From Mycolicibacterium arenosum (GTDB lineage: Bacteria; Actinomycetota; Actinomycetes; Mycobacteriales; Mycobacteriaceae): DNA of 64,000 bases. Made by a program: the position numbers and the translations under genes. Location of the stretch: assembly GCF_024320865.1 (NCBI RefSeq), contig NZ_JANDBD010000002.1, positions 558,001 through 622,000 of the forward strand. Direction: 5' to 3'. Below are positions 1-7,686 of the stretch, in pieces. How positions within the stretch are numbered: the stretch's first letter is position 1; the number at the start of each line of letters is the position of its first letter. The notes beneath the pieces were generated by a model, which was given only the letters and a program-made list of their open reading frames with translations, made no database searches and was not told where the DNA came from.

Positions 1-1059
1 CCCGAAACCCAGGTGCGGGTTGGGCGTTCGCGTCACGTCGAACCGGGACGCGTCGACGAACACCGTCTCGTCGCGGTTTGCCGAACCCTCCCAGATCTGC
101 ACCTTCTGCCCCGCTTCGATGTGGCAGCCACCGAGTTCGACGTCGCGCGTGGCGGTGCGGCGCTTCGAGGGCGACGGCGAAGACCACCGGACGATCTCCT
201 CGACGGCGGTCGGTAGGGCGGCGAGGTCGGCGCGCAGGAGCTCCCACTGATCGGGGTGCTGGATCAGCGCCAGCAGGCCACCGGCCACGGAGTTGCGCGT
301 GGTCTCGGCGCCCGCGCTGAACAGCAGGCTGAAGAACAGGTAGAGCTCGATGTCGGACAGCGGGGCCTGGCCGTCCATCGACGCGTTGGCCACGACGGAC
401 AGCATGTCGTCGGTCGGGTCGGCACGTTTGGCCGCGATGAGCTGCTGGCCGTACTCGTACATCCGCGACGCGGCGTCCTGCGGCGACAGCTGGCCGACGG
501 CGGCCGTGCGGCTGCTGCCGAAGTCGAACTGCGGCTCGATGGCGTGGAACAGCCAATGTCGTTCGGACTCGGGCACGCCGAGCAGGATGCAGATCATCTG
601 CATGGGAAGCTCGGCGGCCACGTCGACCAGGAAGTCGAACGGCTCGCCGGGTACGACCCCGTCGAGCAGCCGACGCGCCCTGGCGCGCAGGTCGTCTTCA
701 ACCCGCTTGACCATCCGCGGGGTGAGACCGGAAGCGACCAGCCGGCGGACGGCCGAGTGTCTGGGGTCGTCCATCATGTTCAGTACCTGGCCGGCGACGG
801 CGAGGTCCTGCAGCAGCGTGCCGCCGTAGGGACGGCTGCCGCCGGTCACCGATGAGTAGGTCTCCGGATCGCGGAACACCGCGAGAGTCTCCGCGTGGGT
901 GGCGACCGACCAGAAGCCCTCGCCGTCGGGCGTGTGCTCGGTCGGCCGGTGCCAGTACACGGGCGCATCCCGGCGGTGAACGGCGAACAGGTCGTGCGGG
1001 AAGCCCGCCGCGAAGTTGTCCAGGTCGGTGAAGTCGATCTCGCCGAGCGCAGCCGTCAC
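1..1059 (-). CDS. cytochrome P450, 3' end cut by window edge
   Basis: Haem-thiolate monooxygenase that would hydroxylate a lipophilic substrate using electrons from a ferredoxin. The 353 visible codons include the I-helix oxygen-binding motif AGAETT, the K-helix ExxR motif (EEIVR), and run into the haem loop, stopping at HLGFG just before the expected cysteine. About 50 C-terminal residues are missing. The GTG at 1059 is the only sensible start because an in-frame TAG lies four codons upstream. The sequence is of the mycobacterial CYP125/142/189 sterol-type appearance, but I cannot assign a substrate. The downstream neighbour is outside the window. It is transcribed away from the Cys-rich gene at 1220. 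Confidence 0.93.
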   Translation of the reverse strand, partial: MTAALGEIDFTDLDNFAAGFPHDLFAVHRRDAPVYWHRPTEHTPDGEGFWSVATHAETLAVFRDPETYSSVTGGSRPYGGTLLQDLAVAGQVLNMMDDPRHSAVRRLVASGLTPRMVKRVEDDLRARARRLLDGVVPGEPFDFLVDVAAELPMQMICILLGVPESERHWLFHAIEPQFDFGSSRTAAVGQLSPQDAASRMYEYGQQLIAAKRADPTDDMLSVVANASMDGQAPLSDIELYLFFSLLFSAGAETTRNSVAGGLLALIQHPDQWELLRADLAALPTAVEEIVRWSSPSPSKRRTATRDVELGGCHIEAGQKVQIWEGSANRDETVFVDASRFDVTRTPNPHLGFG

Positions 1060-1123
1060 CGTCCGTGTCTATCACGGAGCCACGGTGGGTCCACGCGACC
1101 GCAATACCCGGTTAACGCACACT

Positions 1124-1152
1124 TTGACGTTTATGCAGTTAAATGCTGTTAT
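1124..1152 (+). promoter_or_regulatory. SigA-like promoter for the Cys-rich gene
   Basis: TTGACG, a 17-base spacer and TGTTAT lie in an unusually AT-rich stretch (about 1100-1220) between the divergent P450 and the small Cys-rich gene. Spacing and both hexamers fit a housekeeping mycobacterial promoter, with transcription expected to begin near 1159. Confidence 0.55.
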
Positions 1153-1219
1153 GCGAATCACAGAGCAACTTCGCTGTTCTAACTGGATTCCGACATTACC
1201 GACCAGTACTATCCGAAAC

Positions 1220-1444
1220 ATGGATAGGCCGTACCTTTTACCCGTTTCGGGTCGCGGTGGTTTCGACGTGTTGTGCGGCTGCGGCCACCGCAAGGCCGAA
1301 CACTCCGCGTTCGACACGTGCCACGGGTGCAACGACTGCGGCGACGAGGGCGAGCAGCACGATCACCCCTTTCGGCGGTGCGGCTGTGACGGCTTCACCG
1401 ATGTCGTGGCGATCGACTGGGATGCGCTGATCGCCAGCGCCTGA
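1220..1444 (+). CDS. small cysteine/histidine-rich protein
   Basis: A 74-residue protein of unknown function. It has a CGCGH pair near residue 18, then CxxCxxC (CHGCNDC) and a final CGCDGF, with several histidines between, which looks like one or two structural zinc sites. The ATG at 1220 is chosen because the reading frame upstream is AT-rich non-coding DNA carrying the promoter. An upstream in-frame ATG near 1151 would sit on the -10 element. It lies 122 bases before rsbW on the same strand, separated by a palindrome, so it is probably its own transcript. No enzymatic motif is visible. Confidence 0.7.
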   Translation: MDRPYLLPVSGRGGFDVLCGCGHRKAEHSAFDTCHGCNDCGDEGEQHDHPFRRCGCDGFTDVVAIDWDALIASA

Positions 1445-1460
1445 CCGTCGCCGACGGTCA
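1442..1460. terminator. palindrome at the stop of the Cys-rich gene
   Basis: TGACCGTCG and CGACGGTCA flank a single central base, starting at the stop codon of the upstream gene. As RNA this makes a GC-rich stem of about eight pairs without a U-tract, typical of mycobacterial terminators. It could instead be an operator for rsbW-sigF. Confidence 0.4.
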
Positions 1461-1566
1461 CCGCCTATCATGATCGAACGTCGTGTCGAGCTTCCGGCAC
1501 GGTGATCACGCAACCGCGTCTTCGCCGTCCCGGACGAGCGTCGGCGAGTGCAGGCAGGAGTGCTTG

Positions 1567-1986
1567 ATGGACGTTGGCAACGACGACATCCCGTACGGAT
1601 TCGGTCCCCTCGAGATTCGGATCGCGGGCGACCCCTCGAAACTGGGGTTGCTCCGCACCGTCATCTCGGCGCACGCCGCCGCGGCCGGGTTCGGTCCGGA
1701 TGCCGTCGCCGACCTCAAACTGGCGATCGACGAGGCGTGTACCGCGCTGATCCTTCGCATGGATCCGCAGGGGGCGCCGCTCAGCGTGATCGTGAACCGG
1801 CTGGCCGACGAGTTCGCCATCGAGGTCTGCACCGCGGGAGCCCTAACCGACGACCCGCTCGAGGGGTTCACCGGCCATGTGCTGAACATCCTCGCCGACG
1901 ACGTGAAGGCCTACAACGTCGCCGCCGAGGGGCAGCCCCCGGTCGCGGGCGTGTCGATGACCTTCCGGCCGAACACCGTCGGATGA
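1567..1986 (+). CDS. rsbW: anti-sigma F factor (UsfX/RsbW type)
   Basis: Cytoplasmic anti-sigma factor expected to hold SigF inactive. The 139-residue GHKL-type fold carries an N-box-like IDEACTALI at residues 54-62. As in M. tuberculosis UsfX, the canonical ATP-binding Asn of RsbW is absent, so kinase activity is doubtful. The start at ATG 1567 is supported by AGGAG six bases upstream; an earlier in-frame ATG at 1483 has no ribosome site. It overlaps sigF by four bases (ATGA), implying translational coupling. I found no GTTT/GGGTA SigF promoter in 1445-1566, unlike the autoregulated locus known in other mycobacteria, and usfY is not immediately upstream. Confidence 0.92.
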   Translation: MDVGNDDIPYGFGPLEIRIAGDPSKLGLLRTVISAHAAAAGFGPDAVADLKLAIDEACTALILRMDPQGAPLSVIVNRLADEFAIEVCTAGALTDDPLEGFTGHVLNILADDVKAYNVAAEGQPPVAGVSMTFRPNTVG

Positions 1987-2768
1987 TCGACGACGCGACG
2001 ATTGCGCCCGGATACTCCAACGACTATTCCGACGTCAGCGACATGTTCCGCAGGCTGGCGGACTTGGAGGAGGGCTCAACCGCCTACAGCAGGCAGCGCG
2101 ACGCGATCATCGAGCGCTGCCTGCCGCTGGCCGAGAACATCGCCCGCCGGTTTCGCAACCGCGGTGAGGCGCACGAGGATCTCCTCCAGGTGGCACGCGT
2201 CGGCCTGGTGAACGCGGTGAACCGGTTCGACGTCGAAACCGGGACGGAGTTCATCGGCTTCGCGGTGCCGACGATGATGGGTGAGGTCCGCAGGCACTTC
2301 CGCGATCACGGCTGGGCGGTGAAGGTTCCACGCCGGCTCAAGGAACTGAACATGAGCCTGAACCGGGCGAAAACCGAACTCTCGCAGGAACTCAACCGGG
2401 CACCGACCGCCACTGAGCTCGCCGAGCACCTCGGCGTCGATCGCGAGGAGGTCGTGGAGGGACTGATCGCGGCCAACGCCTACTCAACACGCTCCACCGA
2501 TGCGACCATCGGTTCCAGCGGTGATGACGGCTACTCGATCGCCGACACGTTCGGCGATCTCGACGCCAACATCGAGAAGGTCGTCGACGTGGAGACGGTG
2601 CGGCCGCTGCTCATGTCGCTGCCGGAGCGGGAGCGAATCGTCTTGCAGTTGAGGTTCTTCGAGAACATGAGTCAGTCGCAGATCGCCGAGCGCATCGGGC
2701 ACTCGCAGATGCACGTATCCCGGTTGCTGGCGAAGTCGCTGGCCGCGCTGCGGAGCAGGGTGGAGTAG
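1983..2768 (+). CDS. sigF: RNA polymerase sigma factor SigF
   Basis: Group 3 stress sigma factor of the SigB/SigF family. At 261 residues it equals the M. tuberculosis protein in length. Region 2 (EDLLQVARVGLVNAVNRFD) follows a short N-terminal arm, region 3 covers roughly residues 110-170, and region 4 contains LPERERIVLQLRFF followed by a helix-turn-helix (SQSQIAERIGHSQMHVSRL). The start overlaps the stop of rsbW. Its recognised promoters in mycobacteria have the form GTTT-N15-17-GGGTA, and several such sites occur at 53-60 kb of this window. Confidence 0.96.
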   Translation: MIDDATIAPGYSNDYSDVSDMFRRLADLEEGSTAYSRQRDAIIERCLPLAENIARRFRNRGEAHEDLLQVARVGLVNAVNRFDVETGTEFIGFAVPTMMGEVRRHFRDHGWAVKVPRRLKELNMSLNRAKTELSQELNRAPTATELAEHLGVDREEVVEGLIAANAYSTRSTDATIGSSGDDGYSIADTFGDLDANIEKVVDVETVRPLLMSLPERERIVLQLRFFENMSQSQIAERIGHSQMHVSRLLAKSLAALRSRVE

Positions 2769-2771
2769 GGG

Positions 2772-3089
2772 TCAGCAGCAGGCGTCGCCCCGCCAGACGT
2801 CGAGTCCCTCTCGCACGGCGAAGGCCGCGATGACGAGCGCCGCGACGGGATCCGCCCACGACCACCCGAACAACGCGTTGAGCAGCAGTCCCACCAGAAG
2901 GACGGCGGAGAGAGGACAGTACGGGCATCACGGCGAGGCTGACCGCGGCGAGCGCGATGCCGGTGATCGGGGCCGGCGAACTGCCAGGGCGATCACCGCC
3001 TCGACGACGTTGTACGCGATCGTCGCCGCGACGAACCATCGGATGCGCCGCGACAGCACGCGACGCCGGTCGGCGCTGACGTTCGTCAT
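2772..3089 (-). pseudogene. decayed cation diffusion facilitator (CDF) transporter
   Basis: Remnant of an inner-membrane divalent-cation efflux protein. Three family blocks survive in different frames: the N-terminus ending IAYNVVEAVIALA, a middle block ([18 protein letters not shown]), and the C-terminal block with [30 protein letters not shown] and WRGDACC. Two internal deletions removed at least half of the gene and broke the frame. The start ATG overlaps the stop of the upstream CmtR-like regulator (TGATG), showing an original regulator-transporter operon. Confidence 0.85.
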
Positions 3090-3409
3090 CAGCTGCAACC
3101 GTTCTCGGTGCAGCAGTTGGGATCGACGTCCAGCACCAAGCCCAGAATATCGTTGAGCGCGTGGGTGATTCGCGGGTCCGCGAGTTCGTATCGGCTGCGT
3201 CGTCCCTCCGCTTCCGCCACGACGAGTCCGCAGCCGCGCAGGCACGCGAGGTGATTCGACACGATCTGCCGGGAGACGCCGATCGCGTCGGCCAGGTCGG
3301 ACGGGTAGCGTCCGCCGTCGCGCAGGCTCAGCAGGATGAGCGCGCGGGTCGGGTCGGAGAGGGCGTAACCGAACCGGGCGAGGGCGTCGCGATGGACGAG
3401 CGTCTCCAT
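3089..3409 (-). CDS. ArsR/SmtB metal sensor, CmtR-like
   Basis: A 106-residue winged-helix repressor that should release DNA on binding a soft metal. Cys56 and Cys60 lie in the recognition-helix segment LACLRGCGLVV and a C-terminal cluster gives Cys99, Cys100 and Cys105. This matches the Cys57/Cys61/Cys102 Cd(II)/Pb(II) site known in M. tuberculosis CmtR. The transporter it once controlled is now a pseudogene, so either it acts elsewhere or it is in early decay. A 6-6-6 inverted repeat lies ten bases upstream of its ATG and is its likely operator. Confidence 0.88.
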   Translation of the reverse strand: METLVHRDALARFGYALSDPTRALILLSLRDGGRYPSDLADAIGVSRQIVSNHLACLRGCGLVVAEAEGRRSRYELADPRITHALNDILGLVLDVDPNCCTENGCS

Positions 3410-3419
3410 GACGGCAACG

Positions 3420-3437
3420 GTACAGGCGAATCTGTAC
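3420..3437. promoter_or_regulatory. putative operator of the CmtR-like repressor
   Basis: GTACAG and CTGTAC form a perfect inverted repeat with a six-base spacer, placed ten bases before the start codon at 3409. Position and symmetry suit autoregulation by the ArsR-family gene downstream. Confidence 0.55.
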
Positions 3438-3452
3438 TAATCGAAGGTGTGC

Positions 3453-3944
3453 TCAGGACTCGTCGTCGGCGGGGCGGACGAAACCCTCCGACGGTGCGGA
3501 CTCGAGCAGGATCGCGACGTACCGCGACACCGCCGTCAGGCCGTGCCTGCTCAGCCGCTCGAGCCGTTCCGGCAGCTGTGCCACCTGCCGGTTCTCGTAC
3601 TCGGCGACGACGGCTGCGCGGCTACCGGGGTCGAGGGTGCCCGAGGTGATGAGATCCCAGAGCTCGGCGTCGCTGCGCCCCTGGAGCGCGGGCATGGTGC
3701 TCGGCACGATCGCCTCCGGGACGCCGCCCGTCCGGGCGTCGGCCAGGCTGCCCTCGGCCCACTGGAGCGCGGACTCGATTTTGGTCTGGGTGTCGGGTCG
3801 CGGCCATTGCGTGCCCTCTTCGATCGCCGCGATGGTGCGGGCGTTGATCTCCGCGAGGTGAGCCACGCGGGATCGCGTCAGGCCCAGTTCTTTTCGCCGT
3901 TGTGCCACCAGTGCGCCGATGTGGGCGAGGCTGCGCTCCGTCAC
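3453..3944 (-). CDS. XRE-family DNA-binding protein
   Basis: A 163-residue protein with an N-terminal helix-turn-helix of about 60 residues (RRKELGLTRSRVAHLAEINARTI is the core, with the usual IEEGTQWPRPDT that follows). The remaining ~100 residues are unrecognised and helical, rich in Glu and Arg. The start is GTG at 3944. The domain plan resembles mycobacterial regulators of unknown targets. A GCTAG/CTAGC-containing repeat upstream (3971-3999) may be its site. No partner gene suggests a toxin-antitoxin role. Confidence 0.75.
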   Translation of the reverse strand: MTERSLAHIGALVAQRRKELGLTRSRVAHLAEINARTIAAIEEGTQWPRPDTQTKIESALQWAEGSLADARTGGVPEAIVPSTMPALQGRSDAELWDLITSGTLDPGSRAAVVAEYENRQVAQLPERLERLSRHGLTAVSRYVAILLESAPSEGFVRPADDES

Positions 3945-3970
3945 CGCACCGACTCCACCATGGCCGACAA

Positions 3971-3999
3971 GCTAGTGAACAAACGCCGAAGGCGCTAGC
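3971..3999. promoter_or_regulatory. imperfect inverted repeat upstream of the XRE gene
   Basis: GCTAG at 3971 pairs with CTAGC ending at 3999, with a CGCC-GAA-GGCG hairpin offset inside. It lies 27 bases before the GTG at 3944 and is a candidate autoregulatory site. Confidence 0.3.
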
Positions 4000-4182
4000 A
4001 AACGTAGGCTACCCAAAGTGCTTGCAGGAGACGGCTTAATGTCCCTTGCGCTCGACCCGGACGGTACGCGATCGGCGGTGCCGCGAAACGCGTTTGCGCA
4101 TTGTCGGGACTTTTGCTGACCGCACCGTCAAAATCACCTGGTGGGCCCACTCCGGTCCCCATCGAGCAGTGAGGAGTTCTCC

Positions 4183-4440
4183 GTGAAGCGCACGGCGATT
4201 CTGATCTCCGCCGCGGGCCTCGCGCTCGCGCCCATCGTCCTCGCCGCGCCGGCGAGTGCCGACGTCTGCGCGGGCGCCGGTGGCAGGCACTTCGCAGCGG
4301 GCGGGTGTACCAACGTCGTGGGCGACGTCGCCGTCGGTGCCGCGATCGCGTCGCAGCACGTCCCGTACGTGCCCGGCGAGGTGCCCTGCTACACCGTCGA
4401 GGGAGTGCCCTACTACACGCCGCCCGGCGATCCCTGCTGA
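4183..4440 (+). CDS. small secreted protein with four cysteines
   Basis: An 85-residue precursor. A basic start (VKRT) and a hydrophobic core (residues 5-20) end in APASA-DVC, a typical signal peptidase I site near residue 25. The mature ~60 residues hold four cysteines and a repeated P-Y/V-Y motif (YVPGEVPCYTVEGVPYY). GTG 4183 is preferred over GTG 4141 because GAGGAG stands six bases before it and it places the signal peptide at the N-terminus. It overlaps the next gene by one base (TGATG). Function unknown. Confidence 0.78.
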   Translation: MKRTAILISAAGLALAPIVLAAPASADVCAGAGGRHFAAGGCTNVVGDVAVGAAIASQHVPYVPGEVPCYTVEGVPYYTPPGDPC

Positions 4441-4946
4441 TGGCCGACGTCGACGCGGCCGAGATCCGCGCCGAACGCGCGGACTTCATGGCCGAGCACC
4501 TGGCCAGCTACCTGGAGTCGGGTGGCACGCGGGGCCACATCCTCGACGTGACCTCGGTCGGCGGCCGCGAGATCACGACGCACTGCCTGGTCCGGTATCG
4601 GGGACGCACGTCGGGACGCGTGTACGTCAAGCCGCTGATCTACGGCAACGTGGGCGGCGAGATCGTCGTCGTGGCGTCGAAGGGCGGCGCCGATACGCAC
4701 CCGGAGTGGTATCTGAACATCATCGCCGGCCAGACCGTCGACGTTCAGATCGCCACGCAGGCGTTCGAAGCCACCTGGCACGAACCCGAGGGAACCGAAC
4801 GGCACAACGTGTGGGAGTACATGTGCCACCTGTTCCCGCCGTACATCAACTACCAGCGGTCGACGAGTCGCCACATACCGCTGCTCATGTTCTCGGCGGT
4901 ACGGCCCATCGACGTCTTCGAACCGGGGGATTCGCACTCCCCGTAG
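4440..4946 (+). CDS. nitroreductase/quinone reductase of the F420-dependent Ddn family
   Basis: Likely deazaflavin (F420)-dependent reductase of 168 residues. The split-barrel family signature is visible as VRYRGRTSGRVYVKPLIYG, then the conserved block GGADTHPEWYLNI followed by VDVQIATQAFEATW. The N-terminal ~30 residues are helical, the segment that in Ddn associates with membrane. Its ATG overlaps the stop of the secreted protein gene, so the two are co-translated. Substrate cannot be read from sequence; the family reduces menaquinone and nitroaromatics. Confidence 0.82.
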   Translation: MADVDAAEIRAERADFMAEHLASYLESGGTRGHILDVTSVGGREITTHCLVRYRGRTSGRVYVKPLIYGNVGGEIVVVASKGGADTHPEWYLNIIAGQTVDVQIATQAFEATWHEPEGTERHNVWEYMCHLFPPYINYQRSTSRHIPLLMFSAVRPIDVFEPGDSHSP

Positions 4947-4949
4947 CGG

Positions 4950-5702
4950 TCAGTCGAGGAACTGCGCTGCGATGAGACAGCCGGCGTGCACGTCGCGCCA
5001 CCTGCTCGCGACCGGGTTCGACGCGTCGAGAGCATGGCGACTGCTCGCCAGCAGCCGGTCCGCCGCGCCGCGGGCACGTGCGACCGCCTGCACGAACGGC
5101 GCCGCGCCGACACCCGGTTGCCCCGCCGCGGCGGCGATCTGCAGCGTGGCGGCGTCGATGTCGGACGCCGCGCGGGCGACATCGACGGCGTCGAAGGCCT
5201 CGTCGCCGCCGTGCGCGACGGCGAGTCGCGCGCGTAGGTGATCGACGTGTGTCCGCCAGACACCTGCTGCCGAGCCGACGACGGCGGCCGCCGCACCGGC
5301 CGCAAGCGCAGGAGTGGCTGCACCGGTCAGAACGTGCTCGACGTCGGCGTTGTACACCACGACCTCGCAGACGCCCGCTTCGTCGAGACCTGTTCGGCGA
5401 GAAACCGGTTCGACGTGCACGGCGTCACGTGCGAGCAACGCCCGGCTCGCCGGGCCGATGGACAGCAGCACCCGGTCGGCGTGTTCGGCGCCGATCACCG
5501 ACTCCCACCTGCCGGTCAGCCGCCCGTCGACGTGGTCCGCGGTGCCGCGGTGCCCGACGGCGATCCTCGCCCCGTCGTGGTCGGGCACGTCGTAGGCGGC
5601 GGCGCCGTACATCGCGGCCAGCCAACCGCGCGAACTGTCAGCGGTGGCGAGTTCGATTACGGTGCAGACGAACTCGTCGAGCGGCGCTTTCGTCTTCGGC
5701 AT
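4950..5702 (-). CDS. acyl-CoA dehydrogenase-like protein, short form
   Basis: A 250-residue relative of the HsaA/acyl-CoA dehydrogenase superfamily. It keeps the SSRGWLAAMYGAAAYD block of the flavin monooxygenase branch, a middle beta domain, and the helical C-terminal half, but lacks the first ~80 residues of full-length members. ATG 5702 is chosen for the strong GGAGGTGAG immediately before it. It faces the full-length homologue at 5747 across a 44-base divergent promoter. The pair may form a heteromeric flavoenzyme, or this may be a chaperone-like partner; both are inference. Confidence 0.72.
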   Translation of the reverse strand: MPKTKAPLDEFVCTVIELATADSSRGWLAAMYGAAAYDVPDHDGARIAVGHRGTADHVDGRLTGRWESVIGAEHADRVLLSIGPASRALLARDAVHVEPVSRRTGLDEAGVCEVVVYNADVEHVLTGAATPALAAGAAAAVVGSAAGVWRTHVDHLRARLAVAHGGDEAFDAVDVARAASDIDAATLQIAAAAGQPGVGAAPFVQAVARARGAADRLLASSRHALDASNPVASRWRDVHAGCLIAAQFLD

Positions 5703-5729
5703 ACTCACCTCCACGGGGGTCGTCAACTG

Positions 5730-5744
5730 GTATACACGATCGTG
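5730..5744. promoter_or_regulatory. palindromes in the divergent flavoprotein promoter
   Basis: GTATAC overlaps CACGATCGTG, a perfect 10-base palindrome, in the 44-base gap between the two divergent flavoprotein genes. It is a candidate site for the IclR regulator encoded just downstream at 6837-7664. Confidence 0.35.
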
Positions 5745-5746
5745 GC

Positions 5747-6835
5747 ATGTCCGTTCTGAGCTCCGTCCGAGCGCTGCTTCCCGAGATCACCGGGGCGGCC
5801 GACGACGTCGATCGCACCGGCTCCGTCGATCCGCTCGTCATCGAGCGGCTGCACGACGCTGGCTATTTCGCACTGCTGCAGCCGCCCGCCTACGGTGGTC
5901 TGGACGCCGACCCGGACGAGTATCTGACCGCTACGCGCGAGCTGTCGTCGGCGTGCATGTCGACGGGGTGGCTCGCCGGCTGGTTGGCGGTCAACAACTG
6001 GGGACTCTCGGTACGCGACGAGCGGGTGCTGCAGGAGATCTGGGGCGCCGATCCGCGGACGCTCCTCTGCTCCTCGTACGCGCCGACCGGCCGACTGGAG
6101 CGCGTCGACGGCGGCTTCCGGCTGACCGGACGGTGGACCCGGTGCACGGGTGCGCGGCACGCGTCGTGGCTGAGCGTCGCGGGGCTGCTGGTCGGAAGCG
6201 ACGGTGCTGCACAGGATTTCCTCGCGGTGCTTCTGCCCGCGTCCGACTACACCGTCGTCTCGACCTGGAACGGGTTGGGACTGCGCGGGATCGGGGCCGA
6301 CGACGTCGTCGTCACCGGAGCGCTGGTGCCCGAGCACCGGGTGTTCAGCTGGCTCGACACGGTCTTCGATCCGGAGGTGCCCGCGCTGCAGAGGCTGCCG
6401 CAACCGACGCTCTACACCCTCGCGGGGACCATTCCGATTCTGGGCGCGGCGCAACGCCTGCTCGAGCTGCGGCGGACCCGCGACGACCGACCGCTGAGCC
6501 GGGTTGCGATGGCCAGGTCGGACGTCGAGTTGTCGCTTCGCCAGATCAGCCGCAATGTGGCAGCGCAGGTGGAATGCGTTGTCGCGGGCGGTTATCCGGA
6601 TGCCGAGCTGATGCTGCGCACGCGGCGCGATCAGGTGATGGCATCGGATCGTGGGTGGCGGGCGGTCGGTGTGATCGCCGACGATCCACGCTCCGGTGTC
6701 GATGAGACGCTGCTGGAACGCATCCGGCGCGACGTGGAGACCGCACGCATGCACGTCGCGAGCAATGTCGATCAGGTGCTGTCGGTGGTGGGCAGGCACG
6801 CCGTCGGCCTCGACGTCGACGACCTGATCTGGTGA
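5747..6835 (+). CDS. flavin-dependent monooxygenase/acyl-CoA dehydrogenase family (HsaA-like)
   Basis: A 362-residue member of the class D flavin monooxygenase branch of the acyl-CoA dehydrogenase superfamily, which includes HsaA. Order of features: an N-terminal helical domain with AYGGLDADPDEYL, the SACMSTGWLAGW block, a beta domain with GRWTRCTGARHASW and GLGLRGIGADDVVV, then a C-terminal helical bundle. The next gene is a convergent IclR regulator whose stop lies one base away, so the regulator and the divergent pair look like one functional locus. Substrate unknown; such enzymes act on aromatics or steroids. Confidence 0.85.
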   Translation: MSVLSSVRALLPEITGAADDVDRTGSVDPLVIERLHDAGYFALLQPPAYGGLDADPDEYLTATRELSSACMSTGWLAGWLAVNNWGLSVRDERVLQEIWGADPRTLLCSSYAPTGRLERVDGGFRLTGRWTRCTGARHASWLSVAGLLVGSDGAAQDFLAVLLPASDYTVVSTWNGLGLRGIGADDVVVTGALVPEHRVFSWLDTVFDPEVPALQRLPQPTLYTLAGTIPILGAAQRLLELRRTRDDRPLSRVAMARSDVELSLRQISRNVAAQVECVVAGGYPDAELMLRTRRDQVMASDRGWRAVGVIADDPRSGVDETLLERIRRDVETARMHVASNVDQVLSVVGRHAVGLDVDDLIW

Positions 6836-6836
6836 C

Positions 6837-7664
6837 TCACACCCAGTCGTCGGAGGACAGTGTGCGCAGGACGCGCGACAGCATGTCCTCGGTGACCGCC
6901 TCCGCCGCGACCTGTTCGGCGCCCGCCGGGGACCTGCCGAGCCGCTCCGAGATGCCGTTGGCGGCGCGGGACAGGAACGGCGCCACCCGCGACAATCGCT
7001 GCGCCGGTGCCGCGCCGGTGAGGGACAGGCCCGCGTGGTGGGGGCCCGGCATCGTGATGGGGGCCGCGATGCTCGCCAAGCCGACGGCGAGCTCCTGATC
7101 GTCGTAGGCCAGCCCGCGCCGCGACCTGATCCGCGCCAGCTCCTGGTGCAGCGTGGGCAGGTCGTCGATGGTCGAGGGCGTGCACTTGCGCAGCGGGGCG
7201 TCGAGGATTCCGTCGACGTCCTCGGCGCGCAGTCGTGCGAGCATCGCCTTGCCCAGCGCGCTCGCGTGCGCAGGCGTCCGGCCCGCGACCCGAGTCGGCA
7301 CGGCCGCGCCGCCACCGCCTGCGACCTTGTCGAGGTAGACGACGTCGGCGCCGGCGAGTACGCCGAGATGGACGACGAGCGCGGTGTCGGCGTGCAGCCG
7401 CTCGAGAACCGGCGACGCGACGCTGCGCAGCTGCGAGTGATCGATGGCGCCCGACGCGGGCAGCGACGACGCCGCCAACGAATAACTGTCCGGCGTGTGC
7501 TGCAGCAGGCCGGAGGTGTGCAGCTGGTTCAGGATTCGATGCGTCGAGGACCGGGGGAGCCCGGTCCGGTCGACCACCTCGTCGAGGCGCAGCACCGTGC
7601 CCGCGCGATCGAACGCGTTGACGATCAGGGCAACCCTGGCCACCATCGACGCCGGCGCGGACAC
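6837..7664 (-). CDS. IclR-family transcriptional regulator
   Basis: A 275-residue regulator. The N-terminal winged helix has VARVALIVNAFD and GLPRSSTHRILNQL, and the effector-binding domain contains the family blocks GRTPAHASALGKAMLA and RGLAYDDQELAVGLASIAAP. Start is GTG 7664; the frame extends further upstream but reads Arg/Pro-rich shadow sequence over the next gene. It probably controls the flavoprotein pair at 4950-6835, with an aromatic or acyl ligand, by family precedent. Confidence 0.88.
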   Translation of the reverse strand: MSAPASMVARVALIVNAFDRAGTVLRLDEVVDRTGLPRSSTHRILNQLHTSGLLQHTPDSYSLAASSLPASGAIDHSQLRSVASPVLERLHADTALVVHLGVLAGADVVYLDKVAGGGGAAVPTRVAGRTPAHASALGKAMLARLRAEDVDGILDAPLRKCTPSTIDDLPTLHQELARIRSRRGLAYDDQELAVGLASIAAPITMPGPHHAGLSLTGAAPAQRLSRVAPFLSRAANGISERLGRSPAGAEQVAAEAVTEDMLSRVLRTLSSDDWV

Positions 7665-7686
7665 GGTCCCACTGTAGAGCGGGTGG

